Shown piece by piece: positions 35,572 through 44,053 of a stretch of DNA of 61,331 nt. Position 1 is the stretch's first letter; the number at the start of each line of letters is the position of its first letter. Location: NCBI RefSeq assembly GCF_002927635.1, contig NZ_PRDS01000011.1:1-61331 (forward strand), in the 5' to 3' direction. Position numbers and translations under genes: made by a program. The DNA comes from Albidovulum inexpectatum (GTDB lineage Bacteria; Pseudomonadota; Alphaproteobacteria; Rhodobacterales; Rhodobacteraceae). Under the pieces are notes generated by a model that was given only the letters and a program-made list of their open reading frames with translations, was not told where the DNA came from and ran no database searches.

Positions 35572-36347
35572 GCCTGCCGCGCGTGATGGTTGCGCCGAAC
35601 GGCGCTCGGCTTGGGCCGGACGATCATCCTGCGCTGCCCGTGACGGTCGAGCAGATCGTCCGGACGGCGCGCGCCTGTCAGGCCGCGGGGGCCGACGGAC
35701 TGCATGCCCATGTGCGCGACACCAAGGGCCAGCACGTTCTGGATGCCGGGCTCTATGCCGAGCTGCTGGCCGAGCTGAACGTTGCCTGCCCCGGATTGTA
35801 CGTTCAGGTCACGACCGAATCCGTGGGCCGCTACAGCCCGGCCGAACAGCGGGCATTGGTCGAGACCTTGCGCCCACCTGCGGTTTCCATCGCGGTTGCC
35901 GAGATCACGGCAGACGATGACGACGCGGCGAATGCCCGCCTGTTTGGCCTGTGCCACGAGGCCGGTATCGAGGTGCAGCATATCCTGTATGGCCCGCAGG
36001 ACATCGCGCGGCTTGCCCTGATGGTCGGCGCCGGGATCGTGTCGGCCGAAGGGCTTTGCGTTCTGCACGTCCTTGGACGTTATGTGCCGGGCCAGGTATC
36101 GACGCCAGATCAGCTGCTGCCGGTGCTCGAGGCGCAGAACAGCGCCGGGCTCGCCCCCGACTGGGCCCTGTGCGCCTTTGGTCCGCATGAAACCGAGTGC
36201 CTTGTGGCTGCCGTTGCCTCCGGCGGAAAGGCCCGAATCGGTTTCGAGAACAACCGCCTGATGCGGGACGGTCGCGTGGCGCGCGACAATGCCGAGCGCG
36301 TGGCGGAACTGATCGCCGAGCTTCGAGCCGCAGGACTGCACCGGTGA
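35568..36347 (+). CDS. BKACE family (DUF849) beta-keto acid cleavage enzyme
   Basis: 259 aa, TIM barrel. BKACE enzymes transfer an acyl unit between a beta-keto acid and acetyl-CoA, giving acetoacetate and a new acyl-CoA; the first known was the 3-keto-5-aminohexanoate cleavage enzyme Kce. The Zn ligands are visible: H46 and H48 in GLHAHVRD and E227 in RIGFENN. The N-terminal APNGAR loop marks a subgroup different from Kce, so lysine fermentation is not implied. It closes the TRAP-Usp-aminotransferase operon. Confidence 0.9.
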   Translation: MSLPRVMVAPNGARLGPDDHPALPVTVEQIVRTARACQAAGADGLHAHVRDTKGQHVLDAGLYAELLAELNVACPGLYVQVTTESVGRYSPAEQRALVETLRPPAVSIAVAEITADDDDAANARLFGLCHEAGIEVQHILYGPQDIARLALMVGAGIVSAEGLCVLHVLGRYVPGQVSTPDQLLPVLEAQNSAGLAPDWALCAFGPHETECLVAAVASGGKARIGFENNRLMRDGRVARDNAERVAELIAELRAAGLHR

Positions 36348-36400
36348 ACGGTAGAGCTGTTCACGCAGCCTGACAGGTCATGTATTTGCAGGGAAGGGGA

Positions 36401-36484
36401 TGGTGGGCGACCCTGGAATCGAACCAGGCATGGGTCTCCCCGGCGGAGTTACAGTCCGCTGCCGCACCTTGCAGCACGTCGCCC
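36401..36484 (-). tRNA. tRNA-Tyr (GTA)
   Basis: An 84-nt gene with acceptor GGGCGAC/GTCGCCC, encoded ACCA end, anticodon GTA at 36450-36452 (complement), a long variable arm and the GGTTCGATTCC T arm. The class II variable arm and GTA anticodon identify tyrosine. Confidence 0.96.
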
Positions 36485-36495
36485 GACGCGCTGGC

Positions 36496-36524
36496 TGATT
36501 ACTGCCCAACGCGCGGGGCGTCAA
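36496..36524 (-). promoter_or_regulatory. Promoter of tRNA-Tyr
   Basis: On the minus strand, TTGACG (36524-36519), a 17-nt spacer and TAATCA (36501-36496) precede the mature tRNA 5' end by 11 nt. Both hexamers are near consensus and the spacing is ideal for the housekeeping sigma factor. Confidence 0.7.
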
Positions 36525-36606
36525 CACCAAATCTTGGCCGCAATGCGCTTCACAGACCGCGTGATCTGGGATAGGCCCGGTTGCAACCCGAGATATGGAT
36601 ATCGCC

Positions 36607-37389
36607 ATGAAGAAACCCGCCTGGGTCATCGAAAAGGAGCGCGCCCGCCGCAAGGCCTCGGCCGAGACGGTGTGGCTGTTCGGCCTGCACGCGGTGCGCG
36701 ATGCGCTCGCCAATCCGCGGCGTGAACGGTTGCGGCTGGTCCTGACGCGCAACGCTGCCGACCGGCTGGGCTCGGATGTTCTGGGGGCGGCCGGGATCGA
36801 GCCCGAAATCGTCGATGCGCGTATCTTCGACAAGCAGGTGCCGCTGGACCCGGCCAGCGTGCACCAGGGCGCGGCGCTCGAGGTTCGCCCCTTGCGCTGG
36901 GGATCCGTGGACGAGCTGTGTTCGACCGGCCCGGGTGCCGTTGTCGTGGCGCTCGACCGCGTGACCGATCCGCACAATGTCGGCGCGATCCTGCGATCGG
37001 CCGAGGTGTTCGGGGCCCGCGCCGTGATCGCGCCTTCGCGCCATTCCGCGCCCGAAACCGGGGCGCTGGCCAAGACGGCAAGCGGCGCGCTTGAACGCCA
37101 GCCTTATCTGCGCGTCGGCAACCTGGCCGATACGTTGCAGCGTCTGCAGGCCATGGGCTATGTCGCGCTGGGCCTTGATGGCGAGGCCGAAACGACCCTG
37201 GAAGAGGGACTGGCAGAGGCTTCGGGCCGCCCCGTCGTTCTGGTGCTTGGGGCCGAGGGGCCCGGCCTGCGCGCGCGCACGCGCGAGACCTGCGATCGGC
37301 TGGTCCGTATCCCCTTTGTCGGCCAGTTCGGATCGCTCAATGTCTCGAACGCGGCGGCGGTTGCGCTTTATGCGGCCTCGCGCCGCTGA
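36607..37389 (+). CDS. rlmB: 23S rRNA (guanosine-2'-O)-methyltransferase RlmB (SpoU family)
   Basis: 260 aa. The N-terminal substrate-binding domain (VWLFGLHAVRDALANPRRERL) leads into the SPOUT catalytic domain with motif 1 VALDRVTDPHNVGAILRSAE, motif 2 VLVLGAEGPGLRARTRE and motif 3 IPFVGQFGSLNVSNAAAVALY, which form the trefoil knot and SAM site. RlmB-type is the best fit; a tRNA TrmH-type activity cannot be ruled out. An in-frame ATG at 36595 adds four residues; I chose MKKPAWVIEKE as the family start. Confidence 0.9.
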   Translation: MKKPAWVIEKERARRKASAETVWLFGLHAVRDALANPRRERLRLVLTRNAADRLGSDVLGAAGIEPEIVDARIFDKQVPLDPASVHQGAALEVRPLRWGSVDELCSTGPGAVVVALDRVTDPHNVGAILRSAEVFGARAVIAPSRHSAPETGALAKTASGALERQPYLRVGNLADTLQRLQAMGYVALGLDGEAETTLEEGLAEASGRPVVLVLGAEGPGLRARTRETCDRLVRIPFVGQFGSLNVSNAAAVALYAASRR

Positions 37390-37483
37390 CGGTTGGACAC
37401 AAGTCTTCACGCTTGCGGGAGCGGTCTTTCGCCACGGCGCGCGGGGTGACATCTTTGGCCTGTCCGAAGCCAGAGGAGGAAGA

Positions 37484-37975
37484 ATGCGATCCGCCCATGT
37501 CCGAACCGCCGGCCAAGCCGTGACGCGCCGCGCCATCATCGCGGCCCTGTTGTTGCTTCCGGTCACGGGGACGATCCTGCGCCCCGCACTGGCCACCGAA
37601 CCCGAGATCAATGCACCGGGGGGAATCGCGCTTTCGGGCTATGATCCGGTTGCCTATTTCACCCAGGGCAAGCCGGTCATGGGCCTGTCTTCGCTTGCGC
37701 TGAAATGGCATGGCGTGATGTGGTATTTCTCGACGCCCGAAAACCTCGAGGCCTTCGAGATGAATCCCATGGCCTATATGCCGCGCTATGGCGGCTATTG
37801 CGCCTATGCCGTCGCCAAGGGCAGCCTGGCGCCCGGCGATCCCGATGCCTTCACCATCCATGACGGGCGGCTGTACCTCAATTTCTCGCCCGAGATTCGC
37901 GCCATCTGGCGGCAGGACATCGCGACCTATGTGGCAATGGCCGATCGCAACTGGCCATCGGTTCTGGGGCAATGA
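37484..37975 (+). CDS. YHS domain-containing exported protein
   Basis: 163 aa. The N-terminal TRRAIIAALLLLPVTGTIL looks like a signal sequence with a twin-arginine, ending near ALA; export by Tat is possible. The YHS domain follows: INAPGGIALSGYDPVAYFTQGKPVMG, WYFSTPENLEAFEMNP and YGGYCAYAVAKG, with a Cys that may bind metal. Related proteins occur near metal and redox genes, but function is unknown. GAGGAGGA directly precedes the ATG. Confidence 0.88.
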   Translation: MRSAHVRTAGQAVTRRAIIAALLLLPVTGTILRPALATEPEINAPGGIALSGYDPVAYFTQGKPVMGLSSLALKWHGVMWYFSTPENLEAFEMNPMAYMPRYGGYCAYAVAKGSLAPGDPDAFTIHDGRLYLNFSPEIRAIWRQDIATYVAMADRNWPSVLGQ

Positions 37976-38006
37976 CGTGATCACATTCCCGCGACAGGTC
38001 TTTCAA

Positions 38007-38124
38007 GCCGACCGATCCGTCCTAAATTCCATACTGGAAGCGGCGCACACGGAACATCGCTGCTTCTCATTCACTGTCCCTCGTTCCGCGACTGGCGCCC
38101 GTTCTCTGGATCGGGCGCTTTTTT
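38007..38124 (+). ncRNA. Putative small RNA ending in a strong terminator
   Basis: The 165-bp gap between the YHS gene and the CoA-binding protein gene ends with GCGCCCG/CGGGCGC followed by T6 (38095-38124). About 60-90 nt upstream, TTTCAA with a 16-nt spacer and TAAATT resemble a promoter, so a transcript of about 90 nt is possible. The sequence could equally be just the 3' UTR and terminator of the YHS gene, or a leader attenuator of the next gene. No known RNA family is recognised. The exact 5' end is a guess. Confidence 0.3.
38095..38124 (+). terminator. Rho-independent terminator before the CoA-binding protein gene
   Basis: GCGCCCG (38095-38101), a 10-nt loop, CGGGCGC (38112-38118) and six T (38119-38124). 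It stops transcription 120 nt after the YHS stop and ends only 16 nt before the next ATG, so the next gene has little room for its own leader. Confidence 0.85.
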
Positions 38125-38140
38125 CGTGCATGATGACGCC

Positions 38141-38617
38141 ATGACCGCGTGTTCGGACGAATATCTGAAGGATATCCTGCGCACGACCCGCGTCGTTGCG
38201 GTGGTGGGGGTTTCCCCCAATCCGGTACGGCCATCGCATTACGTTGCGCGTTATCTTGGGTTGAAGGGGTATCGCGTGATCCCGGTCAATCCCGGCCATG
38301 CGGGGCAGACGATCCTTGGGCAGACGGTCTATCCCGACCTGGCCTCGATCCCCGACGAAGCCGGTGTGGACATGGTGGACATCTTTCGCCGCCCCGACGC
38401 CGTTCCCGCGATCGTGGACGAGGCGATGACGCATCTGCCGCGATTGCGCACCATCTGGATGCAGATCGGGGTCGAACATCCCGAGGCCGCGCGCAAGGCC
38501 GAGGCAGCCGGCTTGAGCGTTGTTCAGAATCGCTGTCCCAAGATCGAATATCAGCGGCTGTTCGGAGAATTGCGGATGGGAGGCTTTGCGACGGGCGTGA
38601 TATCGTCTCGGCTGTAG
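38141..38617 (+). CDS. CoA-binding domain protein (YccU-like)
   Basis: 158 aa, a single Rossmann CoA-binding domain as in succinyl-CoA synthetase alpha: [69 protein letters not shown] and [20 protein letters not shown]. It ends with [11 protein letters not shown]. Function is unknown. An in-frame GTG at 38126 is an alternative start. A terminator lies just upstream and no clear Shine-Dalgarno is seen. Confidence 0.88.
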   Translation: MTACSDEYLKDILRTTRVVAVVGVSPNPVRPSHYVARYLGLKGYRVIPVNPGHAGQTILGQTVYPDLASIPDEAGVDMVDIFRRPDAVPAIVDEAMTHLPRLRTIWMQIGVEHPEAARKAEAAGLSVVQNRCPKIEYQRLFGELRMGGFATGVISSRL

Positions 38618-38681
38618 GATGGCTTTGCAATCGCGCCCCGCTGTGGCAAGACGCGGCCGGAACCGACACGGAGAAGCCGCG

Positions 38682-39401
38682 ATGATCCTTTATCCCGCGA
38701 TTGACCTGAAGGATGGCCAATGTGTCCGCCTGCTACATGGCGAGATGGACAAGGCCACGGTCTTTGGTGATGACCCGGCCGCGCAGGCCGCGGCCTTCGA
38801 GGCGGCGGGCTGCGAATGGCTGCACCTGGTCGATCTGAACGGGGCCTTTGCCGGCCAACCCGTCAACGCCGCCGCCGTCGAGTCGATTCTGTCGCGCGTG
38901 AAAGTGCCCGCCCAGCTGGGCGGGGGAATCCGCGACATGGGCACGATCGAGATGTGGCTGTCCAAGGGGCTGGCGCGGGTCATTCTGGGGACTGTCGCGG
39001 TCGAGAACCCGGATCTGGTGCGCCAGGCCGCGCGCGCGTTTCCCGGCCGGATCGCGGTTGGGATCGATGCCCGCGACGGGCGTGTCGCGACGCGCGGCTG
39101 GGCAGACCAGACCGATGTCGTGGCCATCGATCTGGCCCGCCGGTTCGAGGATGCCGGGGTGGCCGCGATCATCTATACCGATATCGGCCGCGACGGCGCC
39201 ATGACGGGCCCCAATATCGAGGCCACGGCAGATCTGGCGCGGTCCGTCTCGATCCCCGTGATCGCGTCGGGCGGGGTGTCGTCGCTGGATGACCTGATCG
39301 CGCTGCGGGATACCGGCGTGATCTCGGGCGCGATCTCGGGGCGGGCACTGTATGACGGGGCGATCGATGTGACTCAGGCGATCCGTGCATTGGCGGGTTG
39401 A
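38682..39401 (+). CDS. hisA: Phosphoribosylformimino-5-aminoimidazole carboxamide ribotide isomerase
   Basis: 239 aa, a TIM barrel performing the Amadori isomerisation in histidine synthesis. Catalytic D8 ([14 protein letters not shown]) and D129 (VGIDARDG) are present, with the phosphate-binding QLGGGIRD and IASGGVSS halves. GGAGAA precedes the ATG; the frame upstream to 38619 is not part of the family. hisF follows after 57 nt. Confidence 0.97.
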   Translation: MILYPAIDLKDGQCVRLLHGEMDKATVFGDDPAAQAAAFEAAGCEWLHLVDLNGAFAGQPVNAAAVESILSRVKVPAQLGGGIRDMGTIEMWLSKGLARVILGTVAVENPDLVRQAARAFPGRIAVGIDARDGRVATRGWADQTDVVAIDLARRFEDAGVAAIIYTDIGRDGAMTGPNIEATADLARSVSIPVIASGGVSSLDDLIALRDTGVISGAISGRALYDGAIDVTQAIRALAG

Positions 39402-39458
39402 GCGCGCCCTTTCCATCGCGGCGGTGGCGCGCTAGGACATTTCCGAAAGGATGCATCG

Positions 39459-40220
39459 ATGCTGAAGACCCGGATCATCCCCTGTCTGGACGTGGCCGAT
39501 GGCCGCGTTGTCAAGGGCGTCAACTTCGTGAACCTTGTCGATGCGGGCGATCCGGTCGAGGCGGCCAAGGCCTATGACGCGGCGGGCGCGGATGAGCTTT
39601 GCTTTCTGGACATCCACGCCACGCATGAAAACCGCGGCACGATGTATGACCTGGTGTCGCGCACGGCCGAGCAATGCTTCATCCCGCTGACGGTCGGCGG
39701 GGGTGTGCGCAGTCATCACGACGTGCGTGCGCTGTTGCTGGCCGGTGCCGACAAGGTGTCGTTCAACTCGGCCGCCGTGGCAAACCCCGATGTCGTGGCA
39801 GAAGCCGCAGATCGCTTCGGCAGCCAGTGCATCGTCGTCGCGATCGATGCAAAGACCGTCGAACCGGGGCGGTGGGAGATCTTCACCCATGGAGGGCGGC
39901 GCCCGACGGGAATCGACGCGGTGGAGTTTGCCCGCAAGGTCGAAGAGCGCGGCGCGGGCGAGATCCTGCTGACCTCGATGGATCGGGATGGAACCCGCGC
40001 AGGATTCAACATTCCGCTGACCCGCGCGATTGCAGATGCCGTGGACATCCCGGTGATCGCATCGGGGGGCGTCGGGACGCTGGACCACCTGGTCGAGGGC
40101 ATCGTCGAGGGCCATGCCTCGGCGGTGTTGGCCGCGTCGATCTTTCATTTCGGGGATTACACCATTCGCGAGGCCAAGGAGCATATGGCCCGCGCGGGCA
40201 TACCGATGAGGCTGGAATGA
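39459..40220 (+). CDS. hisF: Imidazole glycerol phosphate synthase subunit HisF
   Basis: 253 aa, the cyclase subunit that uses ammonia from HisH to make imidazole glycerol phosphate and AICAR. Catalytic D11 ([15 protein letters not shown]) and D130 (VVAIDAKTV) are present, with TVGGGVRS and ASGGVGTL. It overlaps hisE by ATGA. hisH and hisB are not in this window. Confidence 0.97.
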   Translation: MLKTRIIPCLDVADGRVVKGVNFVNLVDAGDPVEAAKAYDAAGADELCFLDIHATHENRGTMYDLVSRTAEQCFIPLTVGGGVRSHHDVRALLLAGADKVSFNSAAVANPDVVAEAADRFGSQCIVVAIDAKTVEPGRWEIFTHGGRRPTGIDAVEFARKVEERGAGEILLTSMDRDGTRAGFNIPLTRAIADAVDIPVIASGGVGTLDHLVEGIVEGHASAVLAASIFHFGDYTIREAKEHMARAGIPMRLE

Positions 40221-40534
40221 ACGTTCTGGAACGCCTGGCAGCGACGATCGATTCGCGCCGTGACGCCGACCCCGAATCGTCGTGGACGGCGCGGCTGTTG
40301 TCGCGGGGGCCGGAAAAATGCGCCGAGAAATTCGGTGAAGAGGCCATCGAGGCCGTGATCGAGGCCGTGCGTGGCAATCGCGGCAGGCTGGTCGCCGAAG
40401 CCGCCGACGTGCTGTATCACCTTCTGGTCATGCTGAGCGCGCGCGGCGTCACGCTGGAGGAGGTGGTGGACGAACTTGCCCGGCGCGAGGGCGTGTCGGG
40501 TATTGCCGAGCGGCAGTCGCGCAATCAATCGTGA
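40217..40534 (+). CDS. hisE: Phosphoribosyl-ATP pyrophosphatase
   Basis: 105 aa, an all-helical MazG-like enzyme for the second step of histidine synthesis. [13 protein letters not shown] and [16 protein letters not shown] carry the acidic metal-binding residues. It overlaps hisF by 4 bp and is the last gene of hisA-hisF-hisE; HisE is separate from HisI, as usual in alphaproteobacteria. Confidence 0.96.
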   Translation: MNVLERLAATIDSRRDADPESSWTARLLSRGPEKCAEKFGEEAIEAVIEAVRGNRGRLVAEAADVLYHLLVMLSARGVTLEEVVDELARREGVSGIAERQSRNQS

Positions 40535-40565
40535 TGGCACTTCGGTCGCGCGGGGCGGGGCGGGC

Positions 40566-40594
40566 TTGAATTCCCGAACGCTTCCGCGTATCCC
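40566..40594 (+). promoter_or_regulatory. Possible promoter of secE
   Basis: TTGAAT (40566-40571), a 17-nt spacer and TATCCC (40589-40594), 33 nt before the secE ATG. The -10 is a weak match; the position and the -35 are reasonable. Confidence 0.35.
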
Positions 40595-40626
40595 GCCATG
40601 GTTCCACCACCGCGAAGGGTCCATTC

Positions 40627-40821
40627 ATGGCCACCAATCCGCTCAAGTTCATCCAGCAAGTGCGCTCGGAAGTTGCCAAGGTTCACTGGCCCAACCGGCG
40701 CGAGGTGATGGTCACCACGGCGATGGTCTTCGTCATGGCGGCGCTGACATCGGTCTTCTTCTTTCTGGTGGATCTGGTCATCCGGCTGGGATTGACCACG
40801 ATCCTTGGGCTCAGCAGCTGA
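40627..40821 (+). CDS. secE: Preprotein translocase subunit SecE
   Basis: 64 aa, the short single-helix form of SecE. The amphipathic FIQQVRSEVAKVHWPNRREV precedes one membrane helix (TAMVFVMAALTSVFFFLVDL). It stabilises SecY. It stands at the head of the secE-nusG-rplKAJL-rpoBC region, but a terminator separates it from nusG. Confidence 0.95.
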   Translation: MATNPLKFIQQVRSEVAKVHWPNRREVMVTTAMVFVMAALTSVFFFLVDLVIRLGLTTILGLSS

Positions 40822-40893
40822 AGGTGGCCGTGCCATTCGGCCTTGAAATTCGCGCCGAAGGCCTGTAACTGAACGCCTAACTGCCTGGGCCCG

Positions 40894-40926
40894 GCGCGCA
40901 TCGATTCGTCCTGCGCGCTGTTTTTT
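40894..40926 (+). terminator. Terminator/attenuator between secE and nusG
   Basis: GCGCGCA and TGCGCGC form a perfect 7-bp stem with an 11-nt loop, followed by TG and six T. It lies 73 nt after secE and 80 nt before nusG. It has all the parts of an intrinsic terminator, so nusG needs read-through or its own promoter. Confidence 0.75.
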
Positions 40927-41006
40927 GTTCAGGCAAGAATGGGGCAACCCGCTGAAATTCATTCAAGATCCGGCGTCGTGTCGCCGGCAGACGAGGTCAG
41001 AGGCAG

Positions 41007-41540
41007 ATGGCGAAACGGTGGTATTCGGTAAGCGTTCTCTCGAACTTCGAGAAGAAGGTTGCCGAGCAGATCAAGCACGCCGTGGCCGAGCAGGGCCTTG
41101 AGGACGAGATCGACGAGGTTCTGGTCCCGACCGAAGAGGTCATCGAGGTTCGCCGCGGCAAGAAGGTCAAGACCGAGCGCCGTTTCATGCCCGGCTATGT
41201 TCTGGTCCACATGGAAATGACCGATCGCGGCTATCACCTGATCAACTCGATCAACCGCGTGACGGGCTTCCTGGGTCAGCAGGGCAAGCCGATGCCGATG
41301 CGTGATTCGGAGGTCAACGCGATCCTCAACCGTGTCGAGGAAGGCCAGGAAGCCCCGCGCAGCCTGATCCATTTCGAGGTGGGCGAACAGGTGAAGGTCA
41401 CCGATGGCCCGTTCGACGGCTTTACGGGCATGGTCGAAGAGGTGGACGAAGATGCCAACCGCCTGAAGGTGATGGTGTCGATCTTTGGCCGGCCGACGCC
41501 GGTCGAGCTGGAATTCGCCCAGGTGCAGAAAGTCGCCTGA
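41007..41540 (+). CDS. nusG: Transcription termination/antitermination protein NusG
   Basis: 177 aa. The NGN domain begins KRWYSVSVLSNFEKKVAEQI, and the C-terminal KOW domain has VGEQVKVTDGPFDGFTGMVEEVD. It binds RNA polymerase and links to Rho or ribosomal S10. The gene starts 80 nt after the secE-nusG terminator. Confidence 0.97.
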   Translation: MAKRWYSVSVLSNFEKKVAEQIKHAVAEQGLEDEIDEVLVPTEEVIEVRRGKKVKTERRFMPGYVLVHMEMTDRGYHLINSINRVTGFLGQQGKPMPMRDSEVNAILNRVEEGQEAPRSLIHFEVGEQVKVTDGPFDGFTGMVEEVDEDANRLKVMVSIFGRPTPVELEFAQVQKVA

Positions 41541-41636
41541 GGCGTGTGTCGTGGGAGGTTCAGGCGGCAGCCTGGCCGGACCACTAAACTGCGCCAGACC
41601 CTTGGCGGGTGGCGCCAGTGAAGAAGGAGAGGCCAG
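41541..41636 (+). promoter_or_regulatory. Leader of the rplK-rplA unit
   Basis: A 96-bp gap between nusG and rplK with short GC-rich stems (for example AGGC/GCCT) and an AAGGAGA Shine-Dalgarno before rplK. In E. coli, L1 represses rplKA by binding in this leader; a similar site is expected here, but I cannot prove the fold by eye. Confidence 0.35.
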
Positions 41637-42089
41637 ATGGCCAAGAAGGTCGTTGGGCAGCTGAAGCTGCAAATCAAGGCGGGGGCTGCGAACCCGTCGC
41701 CGCCCGTTGGTCCGGCTCTGGGTCAGCGCGGCATCAACATCATGGAGTTCTGCAAGGCGTTCAATGCCCGCACGCAGGACATGGAAAAGGACGCGCCGAT
41801 CCCGACGCTGATCACCTATTACGCGGACAAGTCCTTTACCTTCGAGATCAAGACGCCGCCGGCGTCGTGGTATCTGAAGAAGGCCGCGGGTCTGAAGCCG
41901 GTCGGCAAGCGCAACCGTCCCAAGGGGTCGTCGAAGCCCGGACGCGAGGTCGCCGGCTACGTGACGCCCGCGCAGATCCGCGAGATCGCCGAGGCGAAGA
42001 TGAAGGATCTGTCGGCGAACGATATCGAAGCCGCGATGAAGATCATTCTTGGCTCGGCCAAGTCCTGCGGCATCGAGGTAAAGGGGTAA
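41637..42089 (+). CDS. rplK: 50S ribosomal protein L11
   Basis: 150 aa. [20 protein letters not shown] and [22 protein letters not shown] are the conserved N-domain with its proline hinge; the rRNA-binding C-domain ends in [13 protein letters not shown]11 binds the GTPase centre of 23S rRNA and is needed for Rel activation. It is followed by rplA 3 nt later. Confidence 0.97.
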   Translation: MAKKVVGQLKLQIKAGAANPSPPVGPALGQRGINIMEFCKAFNARTQDMEKDAPIPTLITYYADKSFTFEIKTPPASWYLKKAAGLKPVGKRNRPKGSSKPGREVAGYVTPAQIREIAEAKMKDLSANDIEAAMKIILGSAKSCGIEVKG

Positions 42090-42092
42090 GTC

Positions 42093-42791
42093 ATGGCCAA
42101 GCTTGGGAAACGCATGAAGGCGGCCCGCGAGGCCTTCGCCGGCAAGTCGAACGTCACGGTTGAAGAGGCGGTCAAGCTGATCAAGTCCACCGCCGGGGCG
42201 AAATTCGACGAAACGCTGGAGATCGCCCTGAATCTGGGTGTTGATCCGCGTCATGCCGATCAGATGGTGCGCGGCGTCGTCACGCTGCCGAATGGCACGG
42301 GCAAGGATGTGCGCGTGGCCGTGTTTGCCCGTGGTGCCAAGGCTGACGAGGCCAAGGAAGCCGGGGCCGACATCGTCGGCGCCGAGGACCTGGTGGAGAC
42401 GATCCAGTCGGGCAAGATTGATTTCGATCGCTGCATCGCCACGCCCGACATGATGCCGCTGGTCGGCCGTCTGGGCAAGATCCTGGGTCCGCGCAACCTG
42501 ATGCCGAACCCGAAGGTCGGCACGGTGACGAACGACGTCGCCGCGGCCGTAAAGGCGGCCAAGGGCGGCGAAGTCCAGTTCAAGGTCGAGAAGGCCGGTA
42601 TCGTTCACGCCGGCATTGGCAAGGTGTCGTTCGACGAAGAGAAGCTGGCGCAGAACGTCCGCGCCTTCGTCGATGCGGTGGCCAAGGCCAAGCCGGCCGG
42701 CGCCAAGGGCACCTACCTGAAGAAGGTGTCGCTGTCCTCGACCATGGGGCCGGGCATCAGCGTGGATCTCGCCTCGGCGACCGCGCAGTAA
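42093..42791 (+). CDS. rplA: 50S ribosomal protein L1
   Basis: 232 aa. [48 protein letters not shown] and the signature [21 protein letters not shown] are visible. L1 forms the L1 stalk and usually represses its own operon. A series of hairpins follows the stop. Confidence 0.97.
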   Translation: MAKLGKRMKAAREAFAGKSNVTVEEAVKLIKSTAGAKFDETLEIALNLGVDPRHADQMVRGVVTLPNGTGKDVRVAVFARGAKADEAKEAGADIVGAEDLVETIQSGKIDFDRCIATPDMMPLVGRLGKILGPRNLMPNPKVGTVTNDVAAAVKAAKGGEVQFKVEKAGIVHAGIGKVSFDEEKLAQNVRAFVDAVAKAKPAGAKGTYLKKVSLSSTMGPGISVDLASATAQ

Positions 42792-42798
42792 CGGATTT

Positions 42799-42875
42799 CG
42801 GGGCGGGCAAGCCCGCCCCGGCAAGATTCCCGGTCCTTCGGGGCCGGGGATGACGGTGCCGCAAGCGGCGCCGTC
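42799..42875 (+). other. Three consecutive stem-loops between rplA and rplJ
   Basis: Hairpin 1 (42799-42820): 9-bp perfect stem, CAAG loop. Hairpin 2 (42829-42848): 8-bp stem with one G-T pair, TTCG loop. Hairpin 3 (42852-42875): 10-bp stem with one G-T pair, CAAG loop. None is followed by a T run. They separate rplKA from the rplJL leader and may mark partial termination or RNA processing. Confidence 0.7.
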
Positions 42876-43057
42876 CTGTCCGAGACGGAGGGCGGGGAAC
42901 TTCCCCATAAGTCCTTCCTGAGATGGGAAACGAGACTGGAACAACCGGGGCGATGCCTCGGGCGATCCTGGCCTCGGGACCATCACGGACCCGAACCCCG
43001 GCGAACGTGCCGGGACCTAGAGAGCCGGGGGGAAACCCCCATACTTGGAGTGAGACT
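42876..43057 (+). promoter_or_regulatory. rplJ-rplL leader, candidate L10(L12)4 autoregulatory site
   Basis: About 180 nt without a credible gene before rplJ. Bacterial rplJL leaders usually fold into a kink-turn element bound by the L10-L12 complex, which represses translation. The segment holds several G/C-rich paired stretches, for example around GCCGGGGGGAAACCCCC. I assign the role by position only. Confidence 0.45.
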
Positions 43058-43573
43058 GTGGATAGAGCCCAGAAAGAGAAAGTGGTCGAGGAACTCGGCC
43101 AGATCTTCGAAAGCTCTGGCGTCGTGGTGGTTGCCCGCTACGAAGGCATGACAGTTGCTCAGATGCAGGACCTGCGCGCGGCCATGCGTGAAGCGGGTGG
43201 GTCCGTCCGTGTCGCCAAGAACAGGCTCGCCAAGATCGCCCTTGAAGGCAAGCCCTGCGCAAGCATCGGCCAGCTTCTCACGGGCATGACCGTGCTCGTC
43301 TATTCCGAGGACCCTGTCGCAGCAGCGAAGGTCGCGGATGCCTATGCCAAGAAGAACGACAAGTTCGTGATCCTTGGCGGCGCAATGGACGGCACGGCGC
43401 TGGACCAGGCTGGTGTGAAGGCCGTTGCCGCCATGCCGTCGCGCGAGGAGCTCATCGCTTCCATCGCCGGCTGCATCGGGGCGCCTGCCTCCAACATCGC
43501 CGGGGCCATTGGCGCGCCTGCTTCGAACATCGCGGGCATCCTTTCGACCTTGGAAGAGCGGGAAGCCGCGTGA
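43058..43573 (+). CDS. rplJ: 50S ribosomal protein L10
   Basis: 171 aa, base of the L7/L12 stalk. The start is GTG at 43058 with GGAG 7 nt before it; the family N-terminus [18 protein letters not shown] begins there, although the frame is open to 42923. The RNA-binding domain has [13 protein letters not shown]. The C-terminal helix that holds L12 dimers has a tandem GAPASNIAG repeat. Confidence 0.95.
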   Translation: MDRAQKEKVVEELGQIFESSGVVVVARYEGMTVAQMQDLRAAMREAGGSVRVAKNRLAKIALEGKPCASIGQLLTGMTVLVYSEDPVAAAKVADAYAKKNDKFVILGGAMDGTALDQAGVKAVAAMPSREELIASIAGCIGAPASNIAGAIGAPASNIAGILSTLEEREAA

Positions 43574-43637
43574 GCAACAACTGCCTTCGTCGGCTGCGGC
43601 CTGACGTTGGAACACAAACCAGGAATGGAATACTGAA

Positions 43638-44018
43638 ATGGCTGATCTGAAGAAACTTGCCGAAGAGATCGTGAACCTCACGCTTCTCGAAGCCCAGGAG
43701 CTGAAGCAAATCCTGAAGGACGAGTACGGCATCGAGCCCGCCGCCGGTGGCGCGGTCATGGTCGCCGGTCCGGCTGCTGGCGGTGACGCTGGCGCTGCTG
43801 CCGAAGAAAAGACCGAATTCGACGTCGTTCTGACCGATGCCGGTGCGAACAAGATCAACGTGATCAAGGAAGTTCGCGCCATCACCGGCCTGGGCCTGAA
43901 AGAGGCCAAGGAACTGGTCGAAGCCGGCGGCAAGGTGAAGGAAGCTGCTCCGAAGGCCGAGGCCGAAGAGATCAAGAAGAAGCTCGAAGAGGCTGGCGCC
44001 AAGGTCGAGCTGAAGTAA
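43638..44018 (+). CDS. rplL: 50S ribosomal protein L7/L12
   Basis: 126 aa. The N-terminal dimerisation helix [21 protein letters not shown], an Ala/Gly-rich hinge, and the C-terminal domain [21 protein letters not shown] with [18 protein letters not shown] are complete. It recruits translation GTPases. The gene is followed by two long hairpins before rpoB. Confidence 0.97.
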   Translation: MADLKKLAEEIVNLTLLEAQELKQILKDEYGIEPAAGGAVMVAGPAAGGDAGAAAEEKTEFDVVLTDAGANKINVIKEVRAITGLGLKEAKELVEAGGKVKEAAPKAEAEEIKKKLEEAGAKVELK

Positions 44019-44053
44019 GACCGTGTGGGGCTTCGGTCCCGACATGGAACTTG

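Noticed and set aside
35568-36347. Calling the BKACE protein a lysine-fermentation Kce enzyme
   Set aside because: The other lysine-fermentation genes (aminomutases, 3,5-diaminohexanoate dehydrogenase) are absent and its N-terminal APNGAR loop differs from Kce, so only the family is assigned.
43460-43545. Tandem GAPASNIAG coding repeat in rplJ as a mobile or variable repeat
   Set aside because: It is only two copies at the L12-binding helix end of L10, a known compositional habit there, not a DNA repeat element.
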